In this document: piece after piece, positions 21,697-28,949 of the stretch
Layout: every line of letters starts with the position of its first letter
Position numbering within the stretch: the first letter of the stretch is position 1
NCBI GenBank assembly: GCA_039188975.1
Contig: JBCCYT010000033.1
Span: 1-32,162 of the forward strand
Length of the DNA: 32,162 bases
Direction: 5' to 3'
Source of the DNA: UBA11606 sp039188975
GTDB taxonomy: Bacteria > Actinomycetota > Acidimicrobiia > Acidimicrobiales > Aldehydirespiratoraceae
The notes under the pieces: model-generated
Database searches by the model: none
Told to the model about the DNA's origin: nothing
Seen by the model: the letters and a program-made list of their open reading frames with translations, nothing else
Made by a program: the position numbers and the translations under genes

Positions 21697-22460
21697 AGCA
21701 CCGGTTCACCATCGACGGGATCGAACTGGCTGGGCATCTGGCCCGACCGGTCGAGCTGCATCCACGGGCGCAGCCTGGCCTCGTCATTGCGCATGGGTTT
21801 CCGGCCGAGGTCGGCGGGGGCATCAACTCGACGGCGAGTTTCCCCGAACTCGCTGACCGCATCGCAACCGAACTCGGCTGGGTGACCCTGGCGTACTCGA
21901 GCCGAGGCGTGGGCGAAAGCGCCGGGAACTTCTCGTTGAATGGGTGGCTTCGAGATCTCAACGGCGCAGTGGCGCACCTTCGTTCGGAGGCACCGGTCGA
22001 CGCCGTGTACCTCCTCGGGTTCGGCACCGGCGGAGCCCTTGCGATCGAGGCGGCCGCGGCCAACCCGAAGATCGCCGGCGTGGCCGCAGTCGGCGCCCCC
22101 GCAGATTTCGCGGATTGGGCCCGGAACCCCCGAAAGCTCCTGGTGCTGGCTCGGGAGATCGACATCATCCGCGACGCATCATTCCCGGCATCGTTTGAGA
22201 CGTGGGCCGAAGGACTGAAGGCGGTGCGGGCCGCGGACGCGGCCTCCCGTTTGGCTCCCAGAGAGCTGATGGTGCTGCACGGCAGCGACGACGAATCCGT
22301 GCCCGTGTTCGATGCCCGAGCGGTGGCCGATGCCCATGGCACGGCCGACCTTCGGATCGTTCGGGGCGGGGGTCATCACCTTCGCCATGACCCGCGGGCG
22401 GTGGCGATCATTCTCGGCTGGCTCGAGCGTCAACGCTCGGCGTTGCTCACCGCGGGCTAG
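21693..22460 (+). CDS. Alpha/beta hydrolase fold protein lacking the nucleophile Ser
   Basis: A 255-residue alpha/beta hydrolase. The oxyanion-side motif LVIAHGFPAEVGGG, the strand LAYSSRGVGES, the acid site HGSDDESVPVFDA and the histidine site GGGHHLRHDP are all recognisable. The nucleophile elbow, normally GxSxG, reads GFGTGG, so Ser is replaced by Gly. The codon is GGC, read directly. The protein may be catalytically altered or non-enzymatic, or use another residue. The GTG start overlaps the stop of the small upstream gene. No substrate can be inferred. Confidence 0.8.
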   Translation: MKHRFTIDGIELAGHLARPVELHPRAQPGLVIAHGFPAEVGGGINSTASFPELADRIATELGWVTLAYSSRGVGESAGNFSLNGWLRDLNGAVAHLRSEAPVDAVYLLGFGTGGALAIEAAAANPKIAGVAAVGAPADFADWARNPRKLLVLAREIDIIRDASFPASFETWAEGLKAVRAADAASRLAPRELMVLHGSDDESVPVFDARAVADAHGTADLRIVRGGGHHLRHDPRAVAIILGWLERQRSALLTAG

Positions 22461-22472
22461 CGGCTCCTCCGC

Positions 22473-23051
22473 TCAGTCAGCCTTGCCCTTTCCAGCCGCT
22501 TTCTGCTCTTTCTTCCAGGCTCGGACTGCGAGCCGACCATCAGCGCTCCCCATGTCGGCGACGGATCGGGGCTGGTCATCGCCAAAGGGTGCCGCGACGG
22601 CCTCCCAGCCCGACGGCGTCACCCCGAATCGCTTCGCCAGCACTGCGGTGAAGATGCGAACCTTCTCATCGCCGTAGCCGGGCACTGCGGCGAGTCGCTC
22701 AGCGACCGCCTCCGCCGATCGGCGTCGCTTCCAGATTCGCTGGGCGTCGCCATCGTATTCCTCGACGATGTGGGCGCACAGCTCTTGGATTCGGGCCGCC
22801 ATCGAGGCCGGAAAACGGTGCAGCGCCGGCTTCTCGGCGCACATCGCTGCGAATCCGTCGGGATCCCAACTCGCGATCGTCGATGCGTCGAACCGGCCAT
22901 CGAGCCGGTCACGCAGGCGCGCCGGGCCCCGAAACGCCAGCTCGATGGCGATCTGCTGATCGAGCAGCATGGCGATCAGCAGCGCGAGCGGATCGGTGTT
23001 GACGAAGTCATCGAAATCGGGCTCGCCGGTGATCCAAAGGGTGCCGTTCAC
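22473..23051 (-). CDS. HhH-GPD family base-excision repair protein (TIGR03252-like)
   Basis: A 192-residue protein of the HhH-GPD DNA glycosylase superfamily, in the small actinobacterial group I recall as TIGR03252. The N-terminus DPLALLIAMLLDQQIAIELAF is the typical helix start, and the helix-hairpin-helix region is VPGYGDEKVRIFTAVLAKRF. There is no four-Cys Fe-S motif. The C-terminus is Lys-rich (KKEQKAAGKGKAD). The GTG at 23051 overlaps the aceE stop (GTGA). Glycosylase activity is expected for the superfamily but unproven for this group. Confidence 0.82.
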   Translation of the reverse strand: MNGTLWITGEPDFDDFVNTDPLALLIAMLLDQQIAIELAFRGPARLRDRLDGRFDASTIASWDPDGFAAMCAEKPALHRFPASMAARIQELCAHIVEEYDGDAQRIWKRRRSAEAVAERLAAVPGYGDEKVRIFTAVLAKRFGVTPSGWEAVAAPFGDDQPRSVADMGSADGRLAVRAWKKEQKAAGKGKAD

Positions 23052-25783
23052 CGTCCGAGTTCGGTCGCACCGGTGTCGGGGTGGGCCGGATCGGGACGAT
23101 CAGGATCGATTCCGAATTTCACGATCGCGTCGGCGACGATCTGTCGGTCGATTTCGCCGTCGCGAGCGAGCGCGTTCAACACCGTCACGACGACGTGCGC
23201 TGCGTCGACCTCGAAGAAGGACCGCAACGCTTCTCGCGTGTCGGAGCGGCCAAAGCCGTCGGTTCCGAGGACCGACATCGGCCTCGGAGCCCAGCGGGTG
23301 ACCTGGCCGACGACCGCGGCCATCCAGTCCGAGACTGCGACGATCGGGCCTTGGCTCCCCTCGAGCTTGCGGGTGACCATCGGTACGAGCCGGTCACCCA
23401 TCGGGTTGAGCCGGTTACGGCGCTGACAATCGATCGCATCGTTGCGAAGCCGCTTGTAGGAGGTGACGCTCCACAGCTCGGCCGAGACGTTGTACTGCTC
23501 GGCCAGGATCGCCTGGGCCTCCTTGGCCGCAATGTACGACGGGCCCGAGAACAAGATGGTGGCGTTCATCGAACCGTCACCGAGCTCTGGGCCGTTGTCG
23601 AACATGTACAGCCCCGAGGTGATGTCGTGATTGTCGACATGGTCGGGGCGAGGCGGCTGCTCGTAGTTCTCGTTGTAGATCGAGATGTAGTAGAAGACGT
23701 CCTCGCCGTCGATCGACCCCTCGGGATACATCCGGTCGAGACCGTCTTCGACGATGGCTCCCAGCTCATAGGCGAACGCCGGGTCGTAGGCCTCACAGGC
23801 CGGGATCGTCGCCGCGAGCAGCAAGCTGTGGCCATCCTGGTGCTGCAGGCCCTCGCCCATGAGGGTGGTGCGGCCAGCCGTCGCGCCCATCAAGAAGCCG
23901 CGGGTTCGAGCATCGGCGGCCAGCCACGCCAGATCGCCGATCCGCTGGAAACCGAACATGGAGTAGAAGGTGTAGAACGGCACCATCGGTACACCGGTGT
24001 TGGCGTAGCTGGTGCCGGCGGCGATCCACGACGCCATCGACCCGGCTTCGGTGATTCCTTCCTCCAGGATCTGGCCGTCTTTGGCCTCGGTGTAGGAGAG
24101 CAGCAGGTCATGGTCGACCGGTTCGTACAGTTGGCCGCGCGGGGCGTAGATCTTGAACTCTCGGAAGAGAGAGTCCATGCCGAAGGTTCTCGCTTCGTCG
24201 GGCACGATCGGCACGACTCGCTCGCCGAACTCCTGATCTCGCAGGAGGTCGCGCAGCAGCGATGTGAACGCCATGGTGGTGGAGACCTCTCGGCCCGACG
24301 AGCCCTTCTGGAGCTCGAGGAATGGGGCGGCTGACGGCGCGGCCAGCGGGCGCCGATCGCGTACGACTCGCTTCGGGATGAACCCATCGAGCGCCCGACG
24401 GCGCTGCATCATGTACTGGTACTCCTCGGAGTCTTCCGCGGGACGGAAGTACGGCGGCATGCCGTCTTCGAGGGCACTCTCGGGGATCTCGTCTTCCATG
24501 TGCAGCCGTTCGCGAAGCTCGAGCAGCTGGTTCTTGGTCATCTTCTTGATCTGGTGGGTGGCGTTGCGCCCCTCGAATCCTTCGCCGAGCGTCCAGCCCT
24601 TCACGGTTTTGGCGAGAATGACCGTGGGCATGTCGGTGGTCTCGGCGGCAGCCTTGAACGCGGCGAAGACCTTTTGGTAGTCGTGGCCACCACGGGGCAG
24701 GTTTTCGATGTCTCGGTCAGAGAGATGCTCGACGAGTTTGCGAAGTCGCGGGTCGGGCCCGAAGAAGTGCTCGCGGATGTACGCCCCGTCTTCGGTGGCG
24801 TAGCGCTGGTACTCGCCATCGACGGTGGTGTTCATCTTGTTGAGCAACACGCCATCGACGTCGCGGTGCAGCAGCTCGTCCCAGGCTGAACCCCACACGA
24901 TCTTGATCACGTTCCAGCCCGCCCCGCGGAAGACACCCTCGAGTTCCTGGATGATCTTGCCGTTACCGCGAACCGGCCCGTCGAGCCGTTGCAGGTTGCA
25001 GTTGATCACCCAGTTGAGGTTGCCGAGATCGGAACGACCGGCGAGCGAGATGGCGCCGAGGGTCTCTGGTTCGTCGCACTCGCCGTCACCGAGAAACGAC
25101 CAGATCTGGCTCTCGCTGGTGTCTTCGAGTCGGCGCTGATAGAGGTACTTGTTGAAGCGAGCGTGGTAGATCGAGTTGATCGGACCGAGCCCCATCGACA
25201 CGGTCGGGTACTCCCAGAAGTGGGGCATGAGCCGCGGGTGGGGATAGCTCGACAGGCCGTTGCCGCCGATCTCCATGCGGAAGTTGTCGAGGTTTGTTTC
25301 GCTGAGCCGGCCCTCGAGGAAGGCCCGGGCATAGACGCCGGGTGCCGCGTGGCCCTGGTAATAGACGTGGTCGCCAGCGAGGCCATCGTCTTTGCCTTTG
25401 AAGAAGTGGTTGAACCCGACCTCGTACAGCGAGGCGCTCGATGCGTACGTCGAGAGGTGGCCACCGATGCCGTCGGCGGTCTTGTTGGCCCGGATCACCA
25501 TGGCGGCGGCGTTCCAGCGGATGAAGGCACGAATGCGGCGTTCGACGTGCTCGTTGCCGGGGAAGAAGGGCTGGTTCTCGGCGGGAATGGTGTTGATGTA
25601 CGGGGTCGAGGTCGTGGGCGGAACCCCGACCTGGAGTTCGTTGGCCCGCTCCAGGAGCTTCGCCATGATGTAGCGGGCCCGGGGTGTGCCCTGGGCGGCG
25701 ACGACCGCATCGAGGGAATCGATCCACTCCTTCGTCTCCGTGGGGTCGATGTCGGGCAACTGTCGCGCGAAGTGGTCGAGCAT
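23048..25783 (-). CDS. aceE: Pyruvate dehydrogenase E1 component (homodimeric AceE)
   Basis: A 911-residue thiamine-diphosphate enzyme that decarboxylates pyruvate and acetylates the E2 lipoyl domain. The TPP motif is GDGECDEPETLGAISLAGR at 232-250, closing with NCNLQRLDG. Other hallmarks are DGIGGHLSTYASSASLYEVG, YYQGHAAPGVYARAFLEGRL and, in the C-terminal half, GLQHQDGHSLL. Length fits homodimeric E1 enzymes (~890-930). The ATG at 25783 begins MLDHFARQLPDIDP; the open frame continues 15 codons upstream without support. E2 and E3 genes are not in the window. The overlap with the DNA glycosylase gene downstream is unusual. Confidence 0.96.
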   Translation of the reverse strand: MLDHFARQLPDIDPTETKEWIDSLDAVVAAQGTPRARYIMAKLLERANELQVGVPPTTSTPYINTIPAENQPFFPGNEHVERRIRAFIRWNAAAMVIRANKTADGIGGHLSTYASSASLYEVGFNHFFKGKDDGLAGDHVYYQGHAAPGVYARAFLEGRLSETNLDNFRMEIGGNGLSSYPHPRLMPHFWEYPTVSMGLGPINSIYHARFNKYLYQRRLEDTSESQIWSFLGDGECDEPETLGAISLAGRSDLGNLNWVINCNLQRLDGPVRGNGKIIQELEGVFRGAGWNVIKIVWGSAWDELLHRDVDGVLLNKMNTTVDGEYQRYATEDGAYIREHFFGPDPRLRKLVEHLSDRDIENLPRGGHDYQKVFAAFKAAAETTDMPTVILAKTVKGWTLGEGFEGRNATHQIKKMTKNQLLELRERLHMEDEIPESALEDGMPPYFRPAEDSEEYQYMMQRRRALDGFIPKRVVRDRRPLAAPSAAPFLELQKGSSGREVSTTMAFTSLLRDLLRDQEFGERVVPIVPDEARTFGMDSLFREFKIYAPRGQLYEPVDHDLLLSYTEAKDGQILEEGITEAGSMASWIAAGTSYANTGVPMVPFYTFYSMFGFQRIGDLAWLAADARTRGFLMGATAGRTTLMGEGLQHQDGHSLLLAATIPACEAYDPAFAYELGAIVEDGLDRMYPEGSIDGEDVFYYISIYNENYEQPPRPDHVDNHDITSGLYMFDNGPELGDGSMNATILFSGPSYIAAKEAQAILAEQYNVSAELWSVTSYKRLRNDAIDCQRRNRLNPMGDRLVPMVTRKLEGSQGPIVAVSDWMAAVVGQVTRWAPRPMSVLGTDGFGRSDTREALRSFFEVDAAHVVVTVLNALARDGEIDRQIVADAIVKFGIDPDRPDPAHPDTGATELGR

Positions 25784-25842
25784 GGTTTCATCATCGCAGG
25801 CCGACGGCGCCCTCGGGCGCGTTCGCAACGGTTACCCGCGGG

Positions 25843-25848
25843 TAGTGT
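25843..25848 (+). promoter_or_regulatory. -10 hexamer TAGTGT, leaderless type
   Basis: TAGTGT ends 7 nt before the GTG at 25856. The region 25784-25855 also carries the divergent aceE promoter, for which I see no clear hexamer. Confidence 0.4.
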
Positions 25849-25855
25849 CGGCTTC

Positions 25856-26893
25856 GTGGTTGCAACGGTCGTGTACACCGACGGAGCGTGTCGAGGAAAC
25901 CCCGGCCCGGGGGGTTGGGGATGGGTGATCCCCGACGGGGCGTGGGCCAATGGGTTCGATCCGGACACGACCAATCAGCGCATGGAGCTGATGGCCGTAC
26001 TCGACGCGCTGCGCACCATCGAGGGGCCGGTGGAGGTCATCTCTGACTCCACCTATGTCGTGAACTGCTTCCGCGACGGTTGGTGGAAGGGTTGGTTGAA
26101 ACGCGACTGGAAGAACTCGAAGAAGGAGCCGGTCGCGAACCGAGACATCTGGGAACCGCTGATCGAGCTCTACCGGCGACGCGAGGACGAGATCACGTTC
26201 ACCTGGGTCAAGGGCCACGCCGGCGACCAGTACAACGACATCGCCGACCGGCTCGCGGTGGAGGCGTCCCACACCGGTGCAGGACGGCACGGGGTCGGCA
26301 CGCCTGACGATCTCGGCCCGCCGGACACCATTTCGGTGACCCAGGCGCCAGCGCCGCGGCCCGGCCCCGACGGCGTGTACTCCTCGGCGTGGACACCGTC
26401 TGGTGCGGCGGTGCTGGTCACCGGCATGCAGCCGCCCCAGCTCGGCGGCTATGACCCGAACCCGACCGCCGACGATGTCCGCCGCAAACTTGCCGAGATC
26501 CTCGTCGCCAAGGCCGCCATCACCCCCGAGCTCGTCGTCTTGACCGGTCTACGACTGGGTGCGGAGACGCTCGCGGCGGAAGCGGCCGCCGAAGCTGACG
26601 TGCCCTACGTGGCGGTCCTGCCCTTTCCCGACCCCGAGATCAAGTGGCCCGGCGCCGCCCAGCGGCGGTTTCACGAGCTGGTCGCCGAGGCCAGCGCGGT
26701 CGTGCGGCTCGAGCGGAAGATCCCAGCCGACAACAAGGCGGCTGGGCAGGCGCTCGATCGCCGCAACGGTTGGCTCCGCAAGACGGCAACCGAAGCCGTT
26801 GTGGTGTGGGACCACGCCGAACCACGTATGAAAAAGGTCGTGCAGGCGCTCGAGCAGTCGATGCCCGACGACGTGTGGATCGTTGGCGTCTGA
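25856..26893 (+). CDS. RNase HI fused to a SLOG (YpsA/DUF1273-like) domain
   Basis: A 345-residue two-domain protein. Residues 1-140 are a complete RNase HI, which cuts RNA in RNA-DNA hybrids: Asp9 (YTDGACRGNPGPGGWG), Glu44 (QRMELMAV), Asp64 (ISDSTYV), His121 and Asp131 (KGHAGDQYNDIADRLA) match the E. coli active site. A Pro-rich linker (~150-180) follows. Residues ~183-345 resemble the YpsA/DUF1273 branch of SLOG Rossmann domains: VTGMQPPQLGGYD, then LTGLRLGAETLAAEAA, VLPFPDPEIKWP, and NGWLRKTATEAVVVWD. SLOG domains bind nucleotide ligands. The GTG at 25856 is 7 nt after TAGTGT. The frame is continuous, so it is a true fusion. The RNase part is certain; the SLOG call is by pattern. Confidence 0.87.
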   Translation: MVATVVYTDGACRGNPGPGGWGWVIPDGAWANGFDPDTTNQRMELMAVLDALRTIEGPVEVISDSTYVVNCFRDGWWKGWLKRDWKNSKKEPVANRDIWEPLIELYRRREDEITFTWVKGHAGDQYNDIADRLAVEASHTGAGRHGVGTPDDLGPPDTISVTQAPAPRPGPDGVYSSAWTPSGAAVLVTGMQPPQLGGYDPNPTADDVRRKLAEILVAKAAITPELVVLTGLRLGAETLAAEAAAEADVPYVAVLPFPDPEIKWPGAAQRRFHELVAEASAVVRLERKIPADNKAAGQALDRRNGWLRKTATEAVVVWDHAEPRMKKVVQALEQSMPDDVWIVGV

Positions 26894-26896
26894 CGG

Positions 26897-27796
26897 TCAG
26901 GACCCGAGCATGCGTTCGAGCGCCGCTTTGAGCTCAGGGTCTGCGAACGCATAGCCGCTCTGCTCGAGCACGGTGGGGGAGACGTGTGACCCGCCTTCGA
27001 GAAGGGTTTTCGACAACTCCCGGCCGAGTCGCAACCACAGCGCCGGCTTGGGCGTCGGCAGCAACGTGGGACGATTGAGCACCGCGCCGAGCGTCTTGGT
27101 GAACTCGGCATTGGTGACGGGGTTGGGTGCGGTGAGATTCACCGGACCTTCGACGTCGGTATCGAGCAGATGAACGATTGCGTTCACTTCATCGTCGAGC
27201 GAGATCCAGCTGAACCACTGCATGCCGCTGCCGATCCGGCCGCCGAGCCCGAGTTTGAAGAACGGCAACTGTTCCTTGAGGGCACCCCCCGACGGGCCGA
27301 GCACGATGCCGGTCCGCAGGTAGGCCAGCCGGGTGTGCTCGGTTGCGATCGGGGCCGCCTCCTCCTCCCAGCGCACGGTGACACGGGCTGCGAAATCATC
27401 CGCCGCCGGCGATGTTTCGTCGATGCGAGCGTCCCCGGTATCGCCGTAGTAGCCGATGGCCGAACCGCTCAGGAAAACCGTTGGAGGCGCGTCGGCTGCC
27501 GCCATCGCCTTCGCAAGGGTGCGTGTGCCCTGGACCCGGCTGTCCATGATCCGGGCCTTTTGCGCATCGGTCCATCGAGAGGATGCGATCGACTCGCCAG
27601 CGAGATGCACGACGGCGTCGATGTCGTCGAGCGCACCGTCATCGATGGTCTCGGCGGCCGGATCCCAGCGGACGGACGCAACGTCGCCGGGCGAGCTCGA
27701 TCGAACGAGCCGCACCGGTTCGTGCCCCACTTCCTGGAGCCGTTTCACGAGGGCTGTTCCGATGAAACCTGTCGAGCCGCTGATGAGTACACGCAT
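26897..27796 (-). CDS. TIGR01777 family SDR-like oxidoreductase
   Basis: A 299-residue NAD(P)-binding Rossmann protein of the YfcH/SDR39U1 type. The nucleotide motif GSTGFIG is at 7-13. HLAGESIASSRWTDAQKARI, SRVQGTRTL, GSAIGYYGD and FSWISLDDEV are family hallmarks. The C-terminal domain (LPTPKPALWLRLGRE, then LLEGGSHVSPTVL) is also typical. The reaction is unknown for this family. The ATG at 27796 has GAGG 8 nt upstream. It is convergent with the RNase H fusion gene (3 nt apart) and divergent from the LapA-domain gene. Confidence 0.92.
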   Translation of the reverse strand: MRVLISGSTGFIGTALVKRLQEVGHEPVRLVRSSSPGDVASVRWDPAAETIDDGALDDIDAVVHLAGESIASSRWTDAQKARIMDSRVQGTRTLAKAMAAADAPPTVFLSGSAIGYYGDTGDARIDETSPAADDFAARVTVRWEEEAAPIATEHTRLAYLRTGIVLGPSGGALKEQLPFFKLGLGGRIGSGMQWFSWISLDDEVNAIVHLLDTDVEGPVNLTAPNPVTNAEFTKTLGAVLNRPTLLPTPKPALWLRLGRELSKTLLEGGSHVSPTVLEQSGYAFADPELKAALERMLGS

Positions 27797-27868
27797 GTTC
27801 AGAGCCTCTCACACCGTCTACGATTTCGGCGGGTCGGCCCGATGTCGACCAGAGCTTGGAGAGAGAAC

Positions 27869-28135
27869 GTGGCTGGAGACGAAGAGGTCCTCGACGACAC
27901 GACGACGGCGACCAAGAAGCGCGGTGGTCAAGCTCGGTTGGTACTCATGGCGCTGGTGGTGGCGGGCCTCGCCGCGTTCATCGTGCAGAACACCGATTCG
28001 ACCCCGGTGACCTGGCTCGTGTTCGAAGGCAGCGCGCCACTTTGGCTGGTCATTGTCGCGGCTGCGGTCGCGGGGGCGGTGCTCACCGAGCTGCTCGGTT
28101 GGATGATGCGCCGCCGGAAGCGTTCCAGCAGCTGA
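27869..28135 (+). CDS. LapA-domain (DUF1049) small membrane protein
   Basis: An 88-residue protein with a hydrophilic Thr/Lys-rich N-terminus and two membrane helices joined by IVQNTDSTPVTWLVFEGSAP, the LapA/DUF1049 signature. It ends in a basic cluster (MMRRRKRSSS). LapA in E. coli takes part in lipopolysaccharide assembly; in actinobacteria the role is unknown. The GTG at 27869 is chosen because GGAG lies 7 nt upstream; an in-frame ATG at 27842 has no such site. A TACGAT hexamer at 27819-27824 is a possible -10. Confidence 0.85.
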   Translation: MAGDEEVLDDTTTATKKRGGQARLVLMALVVAGLAAFIVQNTDSTPVTWLVFEGSAPLWLVIVAAAVAGAVLTELLGWMMRRRKRSSS

Positions 28136-28154
28136 CCCATCGACGGTGGGGTCA
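28132..28154. terminator. Small bulged hairpin between convergent genes
   Basis: GACCCA and TGGGGTC pair with one bulged G around TCGACGG, directly between the stops of the LapA-domain and wall-protein genes. It may serve both strands. There is no T-run. Confidence 0.3.
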
Positions 28155-28853
28155 GGCGGGGATCGGCGTGATCCGTCGGCGTGCGGCCAGAATCAGCACG
28201 AAGCCGACGGCGAAGAGGGTCACGCCGATCTGCACGAGACGCTCGCTGAGCGAGGCGCCGGTGATCGCCAGATTCGGGCCGCTTCCGCTCCCGCTGTCAG
28301 CCGAGCCTCCTGAGCCTCCCGGCGATGATTCGTCTCCGCCAGTCGTACTGCCGTCGTCGCCGCTTCCGGGGTTCGGCGCCGGCGCAATCGTGGTCGTGGT
28401 CGTCGGCGCGATGCCTCCCACGATTCCGTCGGAGCCGTCCTCGCACTCGCCATCGATCGGTAGCTGGCCGTCGTAGCACAGCAGCGTCATGACGCTTGTC
28501 GTCGTTGCGGCCTCGCACGTGGCGCGAACGTCGAGATCGGAACCTGCGCTGAGTCCTTCGGGAAGCGGGATGTCGGCGATGGCGTAGTTGCCCGCGGCGC
28601 TGGCGATCGTCGACGCGATGACGCCGGGGACACCATCGATGGAGATGTCGACGATCGAACCGGCCGGACAGCCGCTTCCTGACGCAGAAAAGGTCTCGTC
28701 GATCGGCACTCGCGGATCGGTGAAGAAGTCGACCTCGTCATCGCCGTATTGGGCGCCGGCGGGCGCGGCTGCGCCGAGTAACAAGACGACGGTGGCGACG
28801 AGTGTCAGCGTGACACTGCGCCACAGCAGGTTGAGTCGACCAAGGCTTCCCAT
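28152..28853 (-). CDS. Secreted cell-wall protein with LAITG sorting motif
   Basis: A 233-residue exported protein. The signal peptide is at residues 1-34 (hydrophobic core LTLVATVVLLLGAAA, likely cut after PAGA). An extracellular beta-rich domain contains four cysteines (GSGCPAG, RATCEAA, LLCYDG, GECEDG). A low-complexity Thr/Gly/Ser/Asp stalk of ~60 residues follows. The C-terminal sorting signal is LAITG at 195-199, then a hydrophobic helix and RRR. LAxTG is the motif preferred by class E sortases of actinobacteria. No sortase is in the window. The ATG at 28853 has GGAG unusually close (2 nt). It may be part of the surface gene group continuing to the right. Confidence 0.82.
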   Translation of the reverse strand: MGSLGRLNLLWRSVTLTLVATVVLLLGAAAPAGAQYGDDEVDFFTDPRVPIDETFSASGSGCPAGSIVDISIDGVPGVIASTIASAAGNYAIADIPLPEGLSAGSDLDVRATCEAATTTSVMTLLCYDGQLPIDGECEDGSDGIVGGIAPTTTTTIAPAPNPGSGDDGSTTGGDESSPGGSGGSADSGSGSGPNLAITGASLSERLVQIGVTLFAVGFVLILAARRRITPIPA

Positions 28854-28949
28854 AGCTCCATCACCGGGGTGGTTCTTCGCTGAGAAGAAGATCGGTGCAA
28901 ATGGGGCGGATTCAAGGTCTGGGCCAAAATGGCCGAAGACGTCTCGTTC

